In this document: positions 53,906 to 64,000 of the stretch, in pieces
Layout of the letters: every line of letters begins with the position of its first letter
How positions within the stretch are numbered: position 1 is the first letter of the stretch
Source of the DNA: Chondrus crispus
Lineage: Eukaryota; Rhodophyta; Florideophyceae; Gigartinales; Gigartinaceae
Reading direction: 5' to 3'
DNA: 64,000 nucleotides
Assembly: GCF_000350225.1 (NCBI RefSeq)
Contig: NW_005179280.1
Span: 1 to 64,000 of the forward strand
Notes under the pieces: model-generated
What the model was told of the DNA's origin: nothing
Seen by the model: the letters and a program-made list of their open reading frames with translations, nothing else
Databases searched by the model: none
Position numbers and translations under genes: made by a program

Positions 53906-54971
53906 TGTAGTGCAATACGCACCTGAAAAGGGGGGTGAAAAGAAATGAAAATGATGGGGTATGACAAGCAAAAGTGGAAATCATTTCACTTTATTATTTT
54001 AATTATTAATTTTAATTAGTTGCATATTAGTTATTTAACATTAGATTAGATCTAGGATCTAGCGCCGAGACCTACTGTAGTGGCTCCGGCGGGGCGATAT
54101 ATACCTTAGCCCTCTGACGACCAAGTCAGTAAAGGTAACCCGAGTTGCCGGAGTTGAATGTCGCCTTGGTCGAAGTCTGTCTCTACCAAGACGCTCCCTT
54201 TTACCTAAGCCTACGGCATCCTTCAGCGCTCGGGGGTCCCATTCCTTTTCACTTTATTTCCCAATCCAACCCGAGTTGCCAGAGTCTGATATCGCCTTGG
54301 TTGAAGTCCGTCTTTTACAAGACGTTCCCTTTAACTACAGATTACTTTATCCTTTTCGCTCGGGGGTCCCCTTTTCCCTTATCAATTTTCCTTTATTTCC
54401 CTATCCTAATTTCCCTTAATCTTGAGTTGGTCCCACCTTGTAGGATTGCGATCCGCAACGTGACGTCATTTGCCATCGGGCTTCTGTGTTGGTGCACCAG
54501 TGGTGCTTTTCTCAGTGTTGGTTCCATCGGAATCTGGTTGCGACCGATCCGTTGTTGGTACTTTGCCATCGGGCAGTACGACGGTGTAGCGCTGCTACGT
54601 TTTCTTTTTTCCCGACGGGCTACGTTGCGACGTCCCCGTCGAAGACCTTATCAAGGGTATAAGGTGTACAAGGCGCTCTTCAAGCATTGGATTTACGACC
54701 CATCGGACCACGTTTACCTAGACACCCCTCCGAACTCGTCGAGCAGTTGCCTTTACAAGTCTCTACCACCATTTACCGATCCTGGGCTGGGCCCTTCTCT
54801 TTGCTCCCCTATCAGGGAGCCGAGCTACTGCGGGCCGCAAACCCGCTTAAAGAGGACAGGGAGCTTCGAACACTCCGTAGCGCTGTGCCGTTGGCAGTTG
54901 TTGTTTTGTTGTTGTTGTTTGTGTTGGACCGTCGGACCTTGGTCTGTGCCTAACAGGCGCATTGCACTACA
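53906..54971 (+). repeat. 5' LTR of element E (1066 bp)
   Basis: TGTAGTGCAATACGCACC start and GCGCATTGCACTACA end. It contains an internal 131-bp tandem duplication (copies starting at 54137 and 54268, both AACCCGAGTTGCC) absent from the other three LTRs of the family, which accounts for its greater length. Confidence 0.92.
54096..54105 (+). promoter_or_regulatory. TATA-like box in the E LTR
   Basis: GATATATACC follows the GGCTCCGGCGGGGC segment that is conserved in all four LTRs. It is kept in C2 and mutated in C1, consistent with a U3 promoter element. No transcription start can be proven from sequence. Confidence 0.45.
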
Positions 54972-55134
54972 AAAGTGGTCTCCCGACCTAGAATTGTCTA
55001 CAGAAAACCCGACCTAGAATTGTGTGGACGACAGCCTCGGTCTGCAGTTGCACTATAAAAGTGGTCTGGGCAACGGAGTCTCTATTTTATTTTTTGTTTG
55101 TAACTTTTTTTGTGTAGGTTCGCTCGTACGAGCA
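54972..55134 (+). promoter_or_regulatory. Leader of element E with duplicated PBS-like block
   Basis: Same organisation as C1: TGGTCTCCCGACC four bases after the LTR, a second TTGCACTATAAAAGTGGTCT near 55049, and a pyrimidine tract ending TTTTTTGTGTAG before the gag ATG. Confidence 0.55.
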
Positions 55135-57420
55135 ATGTGGACAAGCGCGCCCCGGGACGTTGGTTCCGGGGCGAGTAGGAGCGGATCGGCAAGGGCGTCG
55201 AGGATCCGGCGAGGTCCTGGCACCCGAAGCCAGGCCAATACGGCCACGGATCTCGAAGGTCAAGAATCCCCGTCGGGAATTGAAGCCGACAAGGATAACC
55301 TATCCCACAGGTTCGAGAAGATGGGCGAGGAAATTCGCCAAGAGATGACGAAAAATCCCGAGGCTGAATTAGCCCTCGTTCGGAAGCAACTGGAGTTGCA
55401 AGCACCCGAGTTCCACACCGTCTTAGGAGAGCTATCGGCTCGAGTGGATCTCGTCGAGAAGGAGCGAGGTGATGCGACCGACAGTCCGGAGCCGGAGGTC
55501 CTAGCTTCGTTGAAAATTTCAGTCAAAGACGCAAGGCGCGACGCGAATCAAGCTTTGGAGTCCTTAGGTAAATTTAGAAGCAGTATCGACGACAGGTTCG
55601 ACCGCGCCGCTCATCGCCTCAAGGACCTTGAACAGGTCGCCGGGCAAGAGCCGCTCGCAACGGGTCGAGAAGGCGACTGTCGATCGAAGAAGGACAAGCC
55701 CGCTCGGCAGCGGAGTTCCAAGTCGAAGCCCTCGAAGAAGGACAAGCGACGTACAAGCAAGGGTCACTGTAGTGACGATCCGGAGAACCGCGACTCACAG
55801 TCGGAGTCGCTTGGTCTCTCCGAAGATGGTAACGGCGGTTCGTCGAACCATTCGGGCGATTCCGAACGCCGTTCAGAAGACGGAAACGGAATTTCGTCAA
55901 GCAAGAAAATTTCCTCCAGACGAGGCGGAGTCACTTCGTCCGCCTCGCGGAGAGACAAGGACGCGGAGCCCGAAGATGTCGCAACGCGGCGCGGGCCGCG
56001 ATGGGAGGAGCTGGAGGAGCTGAATCCGACCAACTACCTCTTCAAGAAGTTACTTTCGTACCGAACGTACCGCTTGCGGAACCCGCAGACATATTTGTCA
56101 AGTTCCCGGCGGACCGCCGTGCGAAAAATCAGGAGAGATATTCCGCCTAAGGTGAAGAAGGACAACACGTTCACAGGTGAGGACGGGGTCCTTGTGTTGG
56201 ACTTTTTGGCAAAATTAGTTCAGGAGTTCGATACTCAAGAAATGAACGAGGGGCAAGCGATCCGCCTGTTGCCTGAATTTTTAAGCGGCATCGCCTTGAG
56301 ACAGTACACTTCGGTGTCTCAGACGGCCGGGGCCTATCACGGAAAGATATCCGTTTGGCCGGAGGCCGTACAGTGGTTGTTGAGGAGTTTCGCAACCGAC
56401 GAGGCGATCCGTCAAGCTGTGCTCGCATTGCGAGAAGTTCAGCAAAGAGCGTCTGAAGACGAGATGGAATTTTATATCCGTCTGACGGACGCAAGCAATC
56501 GATGTCGAAACGTATATTCGATGGAAGAACAAATGACGATGTTTATTGAAGGACTCGATTCGAGTATCAAGCCGATGGTATCTCAATACCCACAAGACAA
56601 TCGGGACGTTTCGTTTTTGAGAGTAGTTAATTACGCGAAGGGGCATGGCTCGGCGAGCCGCGCTAAGGACAAGAAGACCAAGAAGGTCACGATTCAGACG
56701 CCGTCGACAATTAGGGCGTGTAAGAAGCCGAGGGCTTCTTATCCCGGTCGCAAAAGTCACGCCGCCGTCCATTTAGCCGAGTCCATTTCAGCGTCAGATG
56801 AGCGCGGTGCGCATGGAAGTAGCGAAAATCACTACGAAGGAGCGTTAGTAGCCGAAGGCGAGTTCATTGAGCCATTGGAGGGCTACGGACACGAGGACTA
56901 CGAGGACAGCGGGTCGTCAACTTTACCGACGCCTGCATACACGACGGAGTCGTTTTCAGAGCCCACGGATCCCGTGATGATGTTTCGGGGGCGCGGCCAC
57001 ACGCCGGCGCCGCGCATTCCGATGGAAGACAAGGGTACGACGTTTCGAAGGCCAGGCTGGATGGGAAGGCCGCAACGTCAAGGAAGGCCGCCGGCCTGTG
57101 GAGGACCTAGGATGCCGTATCCCGTCAAGACGCACGGTCTGGTGTGCTATCATTGCTATGAAAAGGGGCACGCCGCGCCAACGTGCATTCTTTCCCCCCG
57201 GGAAATGCACCGAGTTTTGGAAAATTATGAGGCGTTGTCTCCGATGGAGAGGCTAGGGATACCATCGACGAGTTACCTGAAGGTCAAGAATTGGTTCGAT
57301 TCGCAGACGGCGAGCACGCCGAGTGCTTCAACGCCGAGGTCGAACCAACCCTTCAGAGGGCCCACCGCGGGGCCCGCGCCGTCGGATGTGAGAAGGATCC
57401 CACAGCGGCAGGAAAACTAG
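55135..57420 (+). CDS. Gag polyprotein of element E, intact
   Basis: 761 codons from ATG 55135. The frame extends upstream to 55024 but only through leader sequence. Order: Ser/Gly/Arg-rich N-terminus, a coiled-coil-like region (about residues 50-170, including EAELALVRKQLELQAPEF and LGELSARVDLVEKERG), a Lys/Arg/Ser-rich region (about 180-290), the TYRLRNP motif (LFKKLLSYRTYRLRNP), a capsid-like helical domain (NTFTGEDGVLVLDFLAKLVQ to about residue 500), a Pro/Gly-rich linker and the knuckle CYHCYEKGHAAPTC. It ends CAG GAA AAC TAG with pol already open in the -1 frame. A basic and coiled-coil domain ahead of capsid is unusual for Ty3/gypsy Gags and could serve nuclear entry or RNA binding (inference). 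Confidence 0.9.
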   Translation: MWTSAPRDVGSGASRSGSARASRIRRGPGTRSQANTATDLEGQESPSGIEADKDNLSHRFEKMGEEIRQEMTKNPEAELALVRKQLELQAPEFHTVLGELSARVDLVEKERGDATDSPEPEVLASLKISVKDARRDANQALESLGKFRSSIDDRFDRAAHRLKDLEQVAGQEPLATGREGDCRSKKDKPARQRSSKSKPSKKDKRRTSKGHCSDDPENRDSQSESLGLSEDGNGGSSNHSGDSERRSEDGNGISSSKKISSRRGGVTSSASRRDKDAEPEDVATRRGPRWEELEELNPTNYLFKKLLSYRTYRLRNPQTYLSSSRRTAVRKIRRDIPPKVKKDNTFTGEDGVLVLDFLAKLVQEFDTQEMNEGQAIRLLPEFLSGIALRQYTSVSQTAGAYHGKISVWPEAVQWLLRSFATDEAIRQAVLALREVQQRASEDEMEFYIRLTDASNRCRNVYSMEEQMTMFIEGLDSSIKPMVSQYPQDNRDVSFLRVVNYAKGHGSASRAKDKKTKKVTIQTPSTIRACKKPRASYPGRKSHAAVHLAESISASDERGAHGSSENHYEGALVAEGEFIEPLEGYGHEDYEDSGSSTLPTPAYTTESFSEPTDPVMMFRGRGHTPAPRIPMEDKGTTFRRPGWMGRPQRQGRPPACGGPRMPYPVKTHGLVCYHCYEKGHAAPTCILSPREMHRVLENYEALSPMERLGIPSTSYLKVKNWFDSQTASTPSASTPRSNQPFRGPTAGPAPSDVRRIPQRQEN

Positions 57421-59042
57421 AGAGGGGAATCTCGCATGAGTCGCGAGAGGCACAGGGTCGACGTACTGTGCCCGGGGCCCAGCCCCGTTCCCCGTCTCTA
57501 AAGGAAAAGTCAGGCCTCGAGGAGGAGGTTGTTGGATTGGTGGATAAGCCCAAAGGGCCAGCTCAAGTCAAGAAAATTTTGAGCCGAGCCCGAGATCATC
57601 CGCTGGAAGAAGTTCGAAGACCCTGGTACAGGGTTAAGCGAAGGGAATGTCCCGAGAAGATTTTGGTTCTTGCGGGAAAAAACTACAAAGTGTACGCGGA
57701 CATTGGACCAACAGTCGGATTGATGAGCCGGGTGTTGTCTGTTTTAGACACCGGCGCGGGACCAAACCTTGTGCGAAAATCGGAACACCCAGCTGGAATG
57801 GAATCTCTAGTGTCCTACGGACCGACCCAAGACATTGGCGACGCAAACAATAGGCCACTCCGGACTCTCGGCACAATTAGAATGCCTGTGAGGCTTGGAA
57901 AATTTGTGGCCGCAGCCGAGTTTATTGTATGCGAAAAACTAGCCGTCCCGCTAATTCTAGGCGCGGACTACTGTGACCGGTTTGTGGAAGCAATTTATCC
58001 AAGGAAGAAAACGGTTGAGTTGGCGGATTTCTCGGAGGTTCCGATAGTTAGGCGGTTCTCGACGAGAAGAGGGAAGAAGAATCTCGTCCCGGGAGAGGAC
58101 GAGAATGATGGAAAGGTGGAGCGAATTTCCCCTAAGGTAAAAGTGGCAAGAGCCACAACTATTGAGCCAGGGACGCAACGCGTCGTGGAATGCACCTCGA
58201 AGAGGGCGGGCTTAGTTGTGGTTCAGCCGTACTCGTCGTTGTACGAAAGGCACGGGCTGACGTGTACAAATGGTGTTGTTCAGGTCGAGCCTGACCGGCC
58301 ATTTCGTTTACTCGTTGCGAATTCTAGGACGTACCCTGTCAAGGTGCAAAAAGGCCAAGTGGTGGCAGAATTATTACCGCACCCGAGAGCCGCGCTCGAG
58401 AGCAAAACCACCATTGGTGAAGTTCTCGGAATTCAAGAAAGGAAGAAGGAAAATTTTCCTATTTCTACCAAGACGCCTACTGGCGAGGCAAGATGCGAAC
58501 CGTCGGATCAAGATCGCGAGGACCAGCAAGGAGAACGGGAGGAAAGGCTCTCCGCGACGGCAACTACGACGCCGGAGCGGCGGATTGAGCCTCCCCCGCC
58601 GGACGTGGAGGAACTCGACCTGAGCCACGTGCCGGACCGCCTGCGCGAGCGGTTCCGTCGGATGTTGAAGAAGTATTCAAGGATGTGGGATGGGACGCTT
58701 GGCGAAATTAATACCACAGTCCATCGGATCGAGTTGATCCCCGAGACTCGTCCCATCGCACAAGCCCCGTATCGGGCCGGGCCTAAAGCCCGCGAAGTAG
58801 AAGATGCAGAGGTGCAGAAGATGTTGGAGGCAGGAGTGATAGAACCAACGCAGTCAGAATGGGCGTCGCCCGTGTTGCTTGTGCCCAACCCGGACGGGTC
58901 AATGCGTTTTTGCGTAGACTACCGCAGGTTGAACGCAGTGACGGTGAAGAACACGTACCCCTTACCGCGCATGGATGAGTGCCTGGACTCGCTTGGTGAC
59001 ACCAAGGTTTTCTCCGCGTTGGACGCGATCTCGGGATATTGA
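57291..59042 (+). pseudogene. Protease and N-terminal RT of pol (element E), ends at TGA
   Basis: The frame is -1 to gag and overlaps it by 130 nt. The protease has an intact SVLDTGAGPNL (near 57748) and LILGADYCDRFVE. A beta-rich linker leads to RT: YRAGPKAREVEDAEVQKM, WASPVLLVPNPDGSMRFCVD, YRRLNAVTVKNTYPLPRMDE. It stops at TGA 59040-59042, exactly at the Trp of the conserved SGYWQM block (TGG to TGA). The same frame continues after it. Confidence 0.88.
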
Positions 59043-60968
59043 CAGATGCCCATCCCTGAGCGCGACCGCAACAAGACCGCATTTTCGTGTCACTCAGGAC
59101 TGTATCGCTTCTCAAGAATGCCCTTCGGGCTAACTAACGCGCCAGCGACGTTTCAGAGAGCAATGGATATCCTGCTCTCCTCGTTCCGTTGGAAGTGCTG
59201 CCTGGTGTATCTGGACGACATAATAATTTTTAGCAAGTCGTGGGAGGAGCACATCGTGCACGTGGATGAAATTCTTTCTGTATTGGAGAAGGCAGGTGTG
59301 AAGCTCAAACTTCGCAAGTGTGAATTTTTCGTCGAAAAGATCAAGTACCTGGGCCATGTAGTTCGGCCAGGTACATTGGAAGTGGACGCTGCGCGAACCG
59401 TCGCATTGGAACAAGTGAGGTACCCTCAAACGCAGACCCAGCTCAGGAGCTTCTTGGGACTTTGTAATGTCTAACGCAGATTCGTTCCGCAATATGCGAA
59501 AATCGCGCATCCGCTCAATCAACTGTTGAAGAAGGGACAACCGGTCCAGTTGGAAGGATTCGACGAACCGTGCAAGAAAGCTTTTCATAAGCTCAAGGAC
59601 GCCATCTTGGCACCGCCAGTGTTGGCGCTGCCGAAGAAGGACCTACCCTACTCGGTAGATACCGATGCAAGCGACTACCAAATAGGCGCTGCACTATTTC
59701 AAACACACCCGGATGCGCAACGCAAACCCATCGGGTTCTTTTCAAGAACGTTAGCCGCAGCCGAGAGAAACTATTCTGTATCAGAAAAAGAATGTCTAGG
59801 GGTTATTTGGGCCGTACAGACTTTAAGACCATATCTATATGGCGAGCACCTCATTGTGCATACCGACCATGCCTCATTGAGGTGGTTGATGAACGTAACC
59901 GACCCCAGCGGGAGATTAATCCGATGGAGGCTCCGCCTCTCGGAATTCGATTTCGAAATCAAGTACCAGAAGGGCAAGGCGAACAGTCAAGCTGATGCCC
60001 TGTCAAGATTACGGACCGCTGGAGAAACCGTCGACGAAATCGACGACGAAATCCCATGCTTTATGGCCGAACCGGCCGAGGGTACAGTGGAGAACGAGGA
60101 AAGTTTTGACGCGATAGACGACATCCTCGCTCTTGAGGGGGGGACCGCCCCTGATCGCCTCGATCAATTCCAAGCTGTCACTCCGGAGGAGCTCATTCGC
60201 GAGCAAGCCGTCGACCCCTTCTGCAACCGCATCAAGGAAGAAATGGACGCCGGAAAGGTGAGAACATTCAGCATGGAAACCGAGGAACTCGAAGGAACTC
60301 TATGCCGTACCGCAGCAGAGTTTGTACAAGTGGTAATACCACAATCGTTAAGGGACCGCGTCCTAGGGTTGAGCCACTACGCAAAATTGGCAGGCCACCG
60401 GGGAGGCAGGAAACTTTACAAGACTTTGAGAAGATATTTTTACTGGCCTACGATGGCCCTAGACTGCTACGCAGTCGCGAAGAATTGCGCCGCATGTGCG
60501 CGGGAAAGGGTGAAGTTAAGAAGAAACACGAAGGAAATGAAGCTGTTCACGCCCAAAGCTCCGCTGGAGTTTGTCGCCATCGACATCCTCGGCGAGCTAA
60601 TTACAACTAAACGAGGAAATCGGTACATTCTCGTGATCAGCGATCGATACTCGAAACTGGTACGAACCGTACCGTTGAAGAAGATATCAGCTGCGCACAT
60701 CGCACGAGCCTTCGTTCACCATTGGGTATTCGTGTACGGACCGCCGGTCAAGCTGCTGTCCGACAATGGAACACAGTTCACGGCCCGGTTCTTTCAGAAT
60801 GTCTGCCGAATTCTCGGCATACGCAATGTGTTTACGACTACGTACCACCCGCAAGCCAACGGCCAAGTTGAGAGGTTTAACCGCACGCTGACTTCCGCGT
60901 TGCGAAAACACGTTGGAGAGCATCCCAAGGACTGGGAACTATTTAGCGACGCTGTGACGTTCGCATAA
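59043..60968 (+). pseudogene. RT palm, RNase H and integrase core of pol (element E), two TAA stops
   Basis: Same frame as the upstream pol. RT palm with YLDD at 59208-59219 and HVVRPGTLEVDAA. TAA at 59472-59474 replaces the Tyr of LCNVYRRF. RNase H: YSVDTDASDYQIGAALFQTH without the duplication of C1/C2, ECLGVIWAVQTLRPY, HTDHASLRWLM, NSQADALSRL. Integrase: HYAKLAGHRGG with CAACA, Asp in VAIDILGEL, Asp in LSDNGTQFTARFF, Glu in HPQANGQVERFN. A second TAA at 60966-60968 replaces the Tyr of FAYNTQVH. All catalytic residues are kept. Confidence 0.9.
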
Positions 60969-61874
60969 AACACGCAAGTTCATCGAACTACGAATATCGC
61001 GCCCTTCGAGCTGGTGTTAGCTCGGGCGCCGAGAACCATTGCGTTACAAGCACAGCCAAGTTTGGAAGGATTTAGCTCGAATCGAGCGTACTACTTGAAA
61101 TGGAATTCGTGGTTGGAAAGCCTGATGAAAGGCGCTGATAGGAGTTTGCGAAAGGAACAAGCCCGGTACAAGCGAAATTTCGACGCACGCCTTCGCAAAC
61201 CGCAATATGAGATCCCGCCGGGGTCCTACGTGTTCCTTCGGAAGGAGCAGGGCACGGCTAGCGAACCGAAACACAAGCTGGCACAAGTCGCCACAGGACC
61301 TTATCAGGTCCGAAGATCGGATCAACATACGGTAGTCATTGCCATTGGCGATCAGGAGGAACGCGTATCGCGAGACAGGGTGGAGTTAGCCCCAAGCCCG
61401 ATGGACTATGCGCCGATAACTGGCCTACGGCAAGCGCTACAGTTCCTGGGAGAGCCGGAGCTAAACGAAGAAGGAGTGGTAATGGAGGACGGGGAACGTC
61501 CTCACACCCGTGCGCCTACGACGGGGGACCAGGATAATTTAGTTGGTCGAACGCCGACAACGGAGACACCTCCAGACCTACGCCAGTTTGAAAAGTCCAG
61601 AGAAGAGGATGAGTTGGAAGATCTTCGGAAGGGGGAAGGACAGTTGGACACGCAGGAAGAAGGAACCGAGAGTCAGGAGTATGTGATCGACAAGATCGTG
61701 GACCACGGCTACGACGAGGAGAAATTAATTCTCAAAGTGAGGTGGTATGGGTATACCATCGAGGACGCAACGTGGGAACCTATTGAGCAGATCCCCCGCA
61801 GCGCGGTAGTCACATATTTCCGAAGGAAAAGGCTACCCTTACCCACGCAGGCGTCGCACGCACAACCGGGATAA
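60969..61874 (+). pseudogene. Integrase C-terminal part and chromodomain (element E)
   Basis: It continues the pol frame after the TAA at 60966. It contains the SH3-like segment (SYVFLRKEQGTASEPKHK), an acidic linker and a complete chromodomain at about 61678-61840 (YVIDKIVDHGYDEEKLI, VRWYGYTIEDATWEPIEQI), which in chromoviruses directs integration to marked chromatin. The aromatic-cage positions Y, W and W are present. The frame ends at 61874. Confidence 0.88.
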
Positions 61875-62184
61875 CCATCGCAAATAGAACTAGTAGGTTA
61901 GAGAGAACAGAGAAGTCAGAAATTCGAGGGAGAAACAAATTCGCTGATTTTGCGGATGAGGAAAGTGAGAGCAGAGGAAGCAAGGTAGGTAGCCCCCGGG
62001 GCCCCTCCAGAAGGAAGAAAGGACGCGCGACGCGTTACCAAGGAATGGAAGTGAGACTGTATGTCCGGATGAGGCAAGGAGCCCCCCGGAAAATACGCAC
62101 ACGAAATCGACGGATGCATGTGAAATGACAATCGGGATCAGCGGTCCGCCCTCGTGGAAGATCATTTAATCAAAAAGAATATTT
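61875..62184 (+). other. Purine-rich 3' region of element E
   Basis: Long A/G-rich stretches (for example around 61898-61940 and 61959-61988) would suit a 3' untranslated region. No LTR start follows. The minus ORF 61890-62165 has no recognisable domain and is complementary to purine-rich DNA, so I do not call it. Confidence 0.4.
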
Positions 62185-62430
62185 TTTAGTTGTTGCGGCA
62201 CGCAGGCCAACACCGTGCGGAGGCTAAGTGGCGATCTGACCCTGATCGAAGAGCTGAAAGAGATGCCCACATGCACCGTCACATTCCCAAGTAAGGGAAC
62301 GTTCGCCCTCTACCTGCTAAAATCGGAGACCACCGGAGACATATGCCCACGGCGATACTGTGTTAAAAACCCGCTTGGTAACCCGTACTCTGCCAGAATC
62401 GACGGCCTCATCGAGGAAAACTATTGCTGA
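62185..62430 (+). CDS. Small unknown ORF
   Basis: An open plus frame of about 80 codons, with GTG at 62215 as a possible start. Peptides include VRRLSGDLTLIEELKEM, TCTVTFPSKGTFALYLLK and ICPRRYCVKNPLGNPYSARI. Its four Cys and beta-strand-like pattern look more protein-like than the surrounding frames. It could be an exon or a fragment of an accessory ORF. I recognise no family. Confidence 0.3.
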   Translation, partial: FSCCGTQANTVRRLSGDLTLIEELKEMPTCTVTFPSKGTFALYLLKSETTGDICPRRYCVKNPLGNPYSARIDGLIEENYC

Positions 62431-64000
62431 GTTGGATCACCAAGAACTGGCACGGACGCGCATATTGCGAGCGACCTATTTACTGGTTTACCACAGTAAC
62501 CCACTTCCGTCATTTTTGTTTTCACACTGTTCTGTTTCGTTTCGTTTTTGTTTTGTTCATTTTTACTTTTTATGTGACGCAGGGAGCAAGACCTCCGCAC
62601 CGCGGGCGACGACGTCACAAGAGCAAGCGTACCGGTCTCGTGTGAATAAGCCGGACGGTTACGATCGAGAAGGAATTGCTAGCTGTCGGTCGTAATTAAT
62701 TAAATACGCTGCGTGTCGAGCCGAGAAAGAAGCGTGCTCTACGAGTGACCGAGCACGACAGACTGTGCGTAATTAAGGAATTGTCTGGTGGCAACCAGAC
62801 GGCGTCAGAAGGGAGGGAGCGGAACGCATTCGGAAGAGTGTAAGTGAAGGCACAAGCGTGGTTCTGAAGAGGGTGTGTCAGATTATCATAGATGATGTAA
62901 GGGTCACGACTCATATAGCCGCGAGTACCCTACAAGAGTGCTCCCGGTAACTCAATCGGTAGAGCATTTGACTGTACTCCCTAACGGATAAGGGGCTGTG
63001 TCAGATAGACGAGCGGGTTACCTTCGAGCCGCGAGAGAAGGTGTGGAAAAGATCCAGTTGATGTGCGTGAGCAAGCTAGCGAGGCGGATCGAGAGGAAGT
63101 GGATGATGCGAGATGCGACATCGCCGGTAAAGCTCTCAAGAGCAATTCACAGGATGGTGAGGAACACCGCCGCTCGTAGCGGAGGATTTTTATTGGTCGT
63201 CGTAAGGAGATGCACATGGTCAGGGTGACTTCAGTTTTGGTTCGAAACGGAAGCACGGTCAGAAGAAAGGTAGTCAACTCGCAAACGGAGGTACAGTTTG
63301 AGTGGCCCTCGTACGCAAGCGTTTGATTCGTGTGCACGCTGAGGACTGTACATCAACGATGATGAGAGGCAAAAAGGAAACGGGGAGGACTCGTGAGGAA
63401 CGAGGCTTGATCGGTTCCAAAGAGAATGGAACGGAAGGCGGAGGGAAGGTGGATGACCACCATACGCACTAATGAGGAAACGAGTCTAACGTTTACTGGT
63501 ATGGACCTACGCACGGCACCGGCGCGGAATGCGAAACGACGTTTAGATCGGCATACTGCCCTCAACAGAGCGGGTTCACGAAGAGAATTCAGAGGCACTG
63601 TACTCCCAAGGGGAGACAGACGGACAAATTCTGTGAAGTCAAAATGGAACACGACAAATCATCGGGATTTTTAATCAAATTTAATGGACACGTGTCGCGA
63701 CGCCGAGGGGACTGTTCGCAGAACATAAGGCCTGACACAACGCCGGAAAGCGAACCCCAAAACTTCGTCGAAGTTAAAACTGCACGCCCTCGAAGGGAAA
63801 CGCAATCGGATCGTGAACACCGTCACTTGCCCGCACCACTCCCGATCAATAGCGACGCTGTGTCGCCGTGCTGTGTTTTATCACGCCCTCATCAAGGATT
63901 TATTGACACCGTAACCTCCTCACTCACTTCTTGTTGTTGTACTGCACTTCGGTGTACCGTTTCGTTTTCGTTTGTTTTCTTTAATTTGTTTTTGTCTAGG
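62431..64000. other. Unrecognised sequence to the right edge
   Basis: No long ORF or repeat pair was identified. Purine-rich segments dominate 62800-63700. A tRNA-like A-box stretch lies near 62951. The last 50 bases are T-rich and end TTTGTTTTTGTCTAGG, resembling the pyrimidine tract and AG in front of gag in C1, C2 and E, so another element may start just beyond the window. Confidence 0.4.

Larger units (their letters stand above)
53906..61874 (+). mobile_element. Element E: chromovirus of the C family, nearly open frames, 3' LTR not seen
   Basis: 5' LTR, leader, an uninterrupted gag and a pol frame broken only by three stop codons, ending in a complete chromodomain. No sequence matching the TGTAGTGCAAT LTR start occurs between 61874 and 64000, so the 3' LTR is either outside the window, deleted or replaced. 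The element is inserted in copia relic F. Confidence 0.93.

Noticed and set aside
62937..63040. tRNA gene (A-box-like TAACTCAATCGGTAGAGC followed by ACTGTA, Tyr-like anticodon)
   Set aside because: No 3' anticodon stem, acceptor complement or good B box follows. At most a degenerate tRNA-derived fragment.

Overview
The window is eukaryotic repeat DNA. It shows long stretches of layered LTR retrotransposons, two eukaryotic-type DNA transposons, no operon structure, TATA-like boxes and splice-acceptor-like tracts. The only trace of a cellular gene is a broken homologue of NPL4, the eukaryotic Cdc48/p97 cofactor. The host cannot be named from sequence alone. A compact algal genome (perhaps a red alga) or an oomycete-like protist would fit, but this is a low-confidence inference.

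Layout, left to right. (G) 1-1885: the right end of a plus-oriented element with a minus-strand accessory ORF running off the left edge, then a polypurine tract and the start of an LTR cut by the next element. (A) 1886-8787, minus: a decayed Ty3/gypsy chromovirus with 3' LTR, chromodomain, integrase, protease and gag. Its RT/RNase H is missing and an LTR of the C/E family sits in that place. (C1) 8788 to about 16425, plus, and (C2) about 16447-23462, minus: two copies of one chromovirus family joined tail to tail, both lacking their 3' ends, forming a very long imperfect inverted repeat. C2 also carries a 703-bp solo LTR with a 5-bp target duplication. 23463-33050: a less repetitive interval with a pogo-like transposon (24726-26998, TIRs and TA), an NPL4-like pseudogene (about 28985-29957), a Harbinger/DDE_Tnp_4-like transposase (about 30229-31514) and short tandem repeats. 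(B) 33064-51585, minus: a Ty3/gypsy element split between RT and RNase H by (D) 35837-48443, plus, a complete 12.6-kb chromovirus with 600-bp LTRs and an AGGTC target duplication. (F) about 51590-53905, minus: a Ty1/copia relic interrupted by (E) 53906 to beyond 61874, plus, the best preserved C-family copy, whose 3' LTR is not visible. 61875-64000 holds a purine-rich 3' region, one small unknown ORF and otherwise unrecognised sequence ending in a leader-like tract.

The autonomous-type elements share one plan: Gag with a long basic or coiled-coil N-terminal part ahead of the capsid, then protease, RT, RNase H, integrase and a C-terminal chromodomain in a -1 frame relative to gag. The most unusual feature is in element D (and probably G). 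Between pol and the 3' LTR lies a long ORF on the opposite strand with no family I recognise, interrupted by one TAG in D. This recalls the antisense ORFs of some plant Ty3/gypsy lineages. Nearly every coding region has at least one stop or frameshift. Several frameshifts fall in homopolymers, so consensus error should be ruled out before all are treated as biological.
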